Source: JACQAI01 sp035507915 (GTDB lineage: Bacteria; Pseudomonadota; Alphaproteobacteria; Elsterales; Elsteraceae). Taken from it: a stretch of 6,113 nucleotides of DNA. A program made the position numbers and the translations under genes. Below the pieces are notes generated by a model. The model saw only the letters and a list, made by a program, of their open reading frames with translations. It ran no database searches and was not told the origin of the DNA. Numbering within the stretch: position 1 is the stretch's first letter; each line of letters opens with the position of its first letter. Positions 5,530 through 6,113 of the stretch are shown here, piece after piece. The stretch is from contig DATJNS010000054.1 in NCBI GenBank assembly GCA_035507915.1, positions 1-6,113 on the forward strand. The letters are read 5' to 3'.

Positions 5530-6113
5530 ATGACGCCCGACGAGGCGGCCACCCTCGACGCCATCGTCGCGCTCGCGCGCGCCGCCGGCCGCGAGATCAT
5601 GCGCGTCTACGCCGGCGCCTTCGACACCGAGCGCAAGGCCGACGGCTCGCCGGTCACCGCCGCCGACCACGCCGCCGAGGCCGTGATCGTCGCCGGGCTG
5701 ACCAAGCTCGATCCCGGCGTGCCGATCCTGGCGGAGGAGCTGGTCGCCGCCGGCCAGGTGCCCGACATCGCCGACCGGACGTTCTGGTGCGTCGATCCGC
5801 TCGACGGCACCAAGGAATTCGTCGCGCGCACCGACGAGTTCGTCGTCTGCATCGCGCGCATCGAGCAGCGTGCGCCCACGCTCGGCGTCGTCCACGCGCC
5901 GGTGCGCGACGTCACCTACGCCGGCGCCGGCGCCGGCACCGCCTTCAAAGTCGACGCCGCGGGGACGCGCCACGCCATCGCGGTGCGCGCGGTGCCGGCC
6001 GACGGCGCGATCGCGCTCGACAGCCGCTCGCACCGCGACGGCGCCGAGCTCGACCGCTGGCTCGCCGAGCATCACGTGCGCGAGCGGCGCATCTGCGGCA
6101 GCGCGCTCAAGTT
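5530..6113 (+). CDS. cysQ: 3'(2'),5'-bisphosphate nucleotidase CysQ-like, 3' partial
   Basis: Member of the inositol monophosphatase superfamily, Mg2+-dependent. CysQ removes the 3'-phosphate of PAP (adenosine 3',5'-bisphosphate), the by-product of sulfate assimilation and sulfotransfer that inhibits cells when it accumulates. The first 194 residues are present; family members have about 250-275. Visible motifs are KADGSPVTAADHAAE (36-50), the metal ligand pair in ILAEE (E69/E70), and D89-PL-D92-GTKEF, where the KEF ending is characteristic of CysQ rather than plain inositol monophosphatase. Also present are TLGVVHAP, SRSHRD (165-170) and GSALK (190-194), which in CysQ continues as F. The remaining metal Asp lies beyond the edge. 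The ATG at 5530 follows the preceding stop after one base and has no good Shine-Dalgarno sequence, suggesting translational coupling with the molybdoenzyme gene. A general inositol-phosphatase role remains possible. Confidence 0.88.
   Translation, partial: MTPDEAATLDAIVALARAAGREIMRVYAGAFDTERKADGSPVTAADHAAEAVIVAGLTKLDPGVPILAEELVAAGQVPDIADRTFWCVDPLDGTKEFVARTDEFVVCIARIEQRAPTLGVVHAPVRDVTYAGAGAGTAFKVDAAGTRHAIAVRAVPADGAIALDSRSHRDGAELDRWLAEHHVRERRICGSALK
5920..5937 (+). repeat. Three tandem GCCGGC hexamers inside cysQ
   Basis: Three exact copies of GCCGGC run in frame and encode Ala-Gly three times, between TY and TAFKV. This is a surface-turn position in the phosphatase fold where family members carry one Gly-rich turn. 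Copy number could vary without breaking the frame. Probably a minor feature of GC-rich coding sequence. Confidence 0.5.

Noticed and set aside
3434..5533. Long plus-strand frame inside the molybdoenzyme gene
   Set aside because: The product is Arg/Ala-rich low-complexity sequence without domains. The overlapping frame carries all molybdenum hydroxylase motifs.
3081..5600. Very long minus-strand open frame opposite the molybdoenzyme gene
   Set aside because: It is the antisense shadow of a GC-rich gene with strong third-position bias. Its translation is low-complexity (Arg, Ala, Gly, Val, Asp), resembles no family, and ends inside the intergenic repeat.
1..6113. CRISPR arrays, tRNA or rRNA genes, insertion sequences, attachment sites
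   Set aside because: No regularly spaced repeats, tRNA-like folds with CCA/anticodon features, rRNA sequence, transposase motifs or paired terminal repeats were seen.

Overview
The window is a GC-rich bacterial chromosomal segment with strong codon bias towards G/C in third positions, which is why long antisense and off-frame ORFs shadow the real genes. Gene content (peptide-type ABC permease, phytanoyl-CoA dioxygenase-family enzyme, stand-alone Lrp/AsnC ligand-binding domain, molybdenum hydroxylase large subunit, CysQ-like phosphatase) and a dispersed palindrome of the TCATTGC...GCAATGA type suggest an alphaproteobacterium, perhaps Rhodospirillales or Hyphomicrobiales. That placement is inference, not a database result.

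Layout. (1) Positions 1-792, plus strand: the 3' part of a DppC/OppC-like permease, followed at once by a GC-rich hairpin that may end its operon. (2) Positions 793-957: non-coding, with a small AT-rich pocket and weak hairpins, leading to a good ribosome binding site. (3) Positions 958-2705, plus strand: three closely spaced genes, namely an unrecognised 125-residue protein, a single-domain cupin, and an Fe(II)/2-oxoglutarate dioxygenase of the PhyH family. (4) Positions 2715-3011, minus strand: a 98-residue protein made only of the Lrp/AsnC effector-binding (RAM) domain, converging on the dioxygenase gene with 9 bp between stops. (5) Positions 3012-3191: a divergent intergenic region with a large inverted repeat flanked by one candidate promoter pointing each way. 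(6) Positions 3192-6113, plus strand: a complete 778-residue molybdopterin-binding large subunit of the xanthine dehydrogenase/CO dehydrogenase family with the form II signature AYRGAGR, then, one base later, a cysQ-like gene that runs off the right edge.

How the genes may work together. The three-gene block looks like a small oxidative metabolism cassette downstream of an uptake system: a non-heme Fe(II) dioxygenase with a cupin. The substrate cannot be read from sequence. The molybdoenzyme large subunit has no FeS or FAD subunit beside it here, so its electron-transfer partners must lie elsewhere or in an unusual arrangement. The RAM-only protein lacks a DNA-binding domain, so it is more likely a small-molecule-binding accessory than a classical repressor.

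Nothing in the window proves a new system. The items most worth a second look are the orphan form II CoxL-like gene coupled to cysQ, the unrecognised protein with its cupin and dioxygenase partners, and the repeat placed exactly between divergent promoters.
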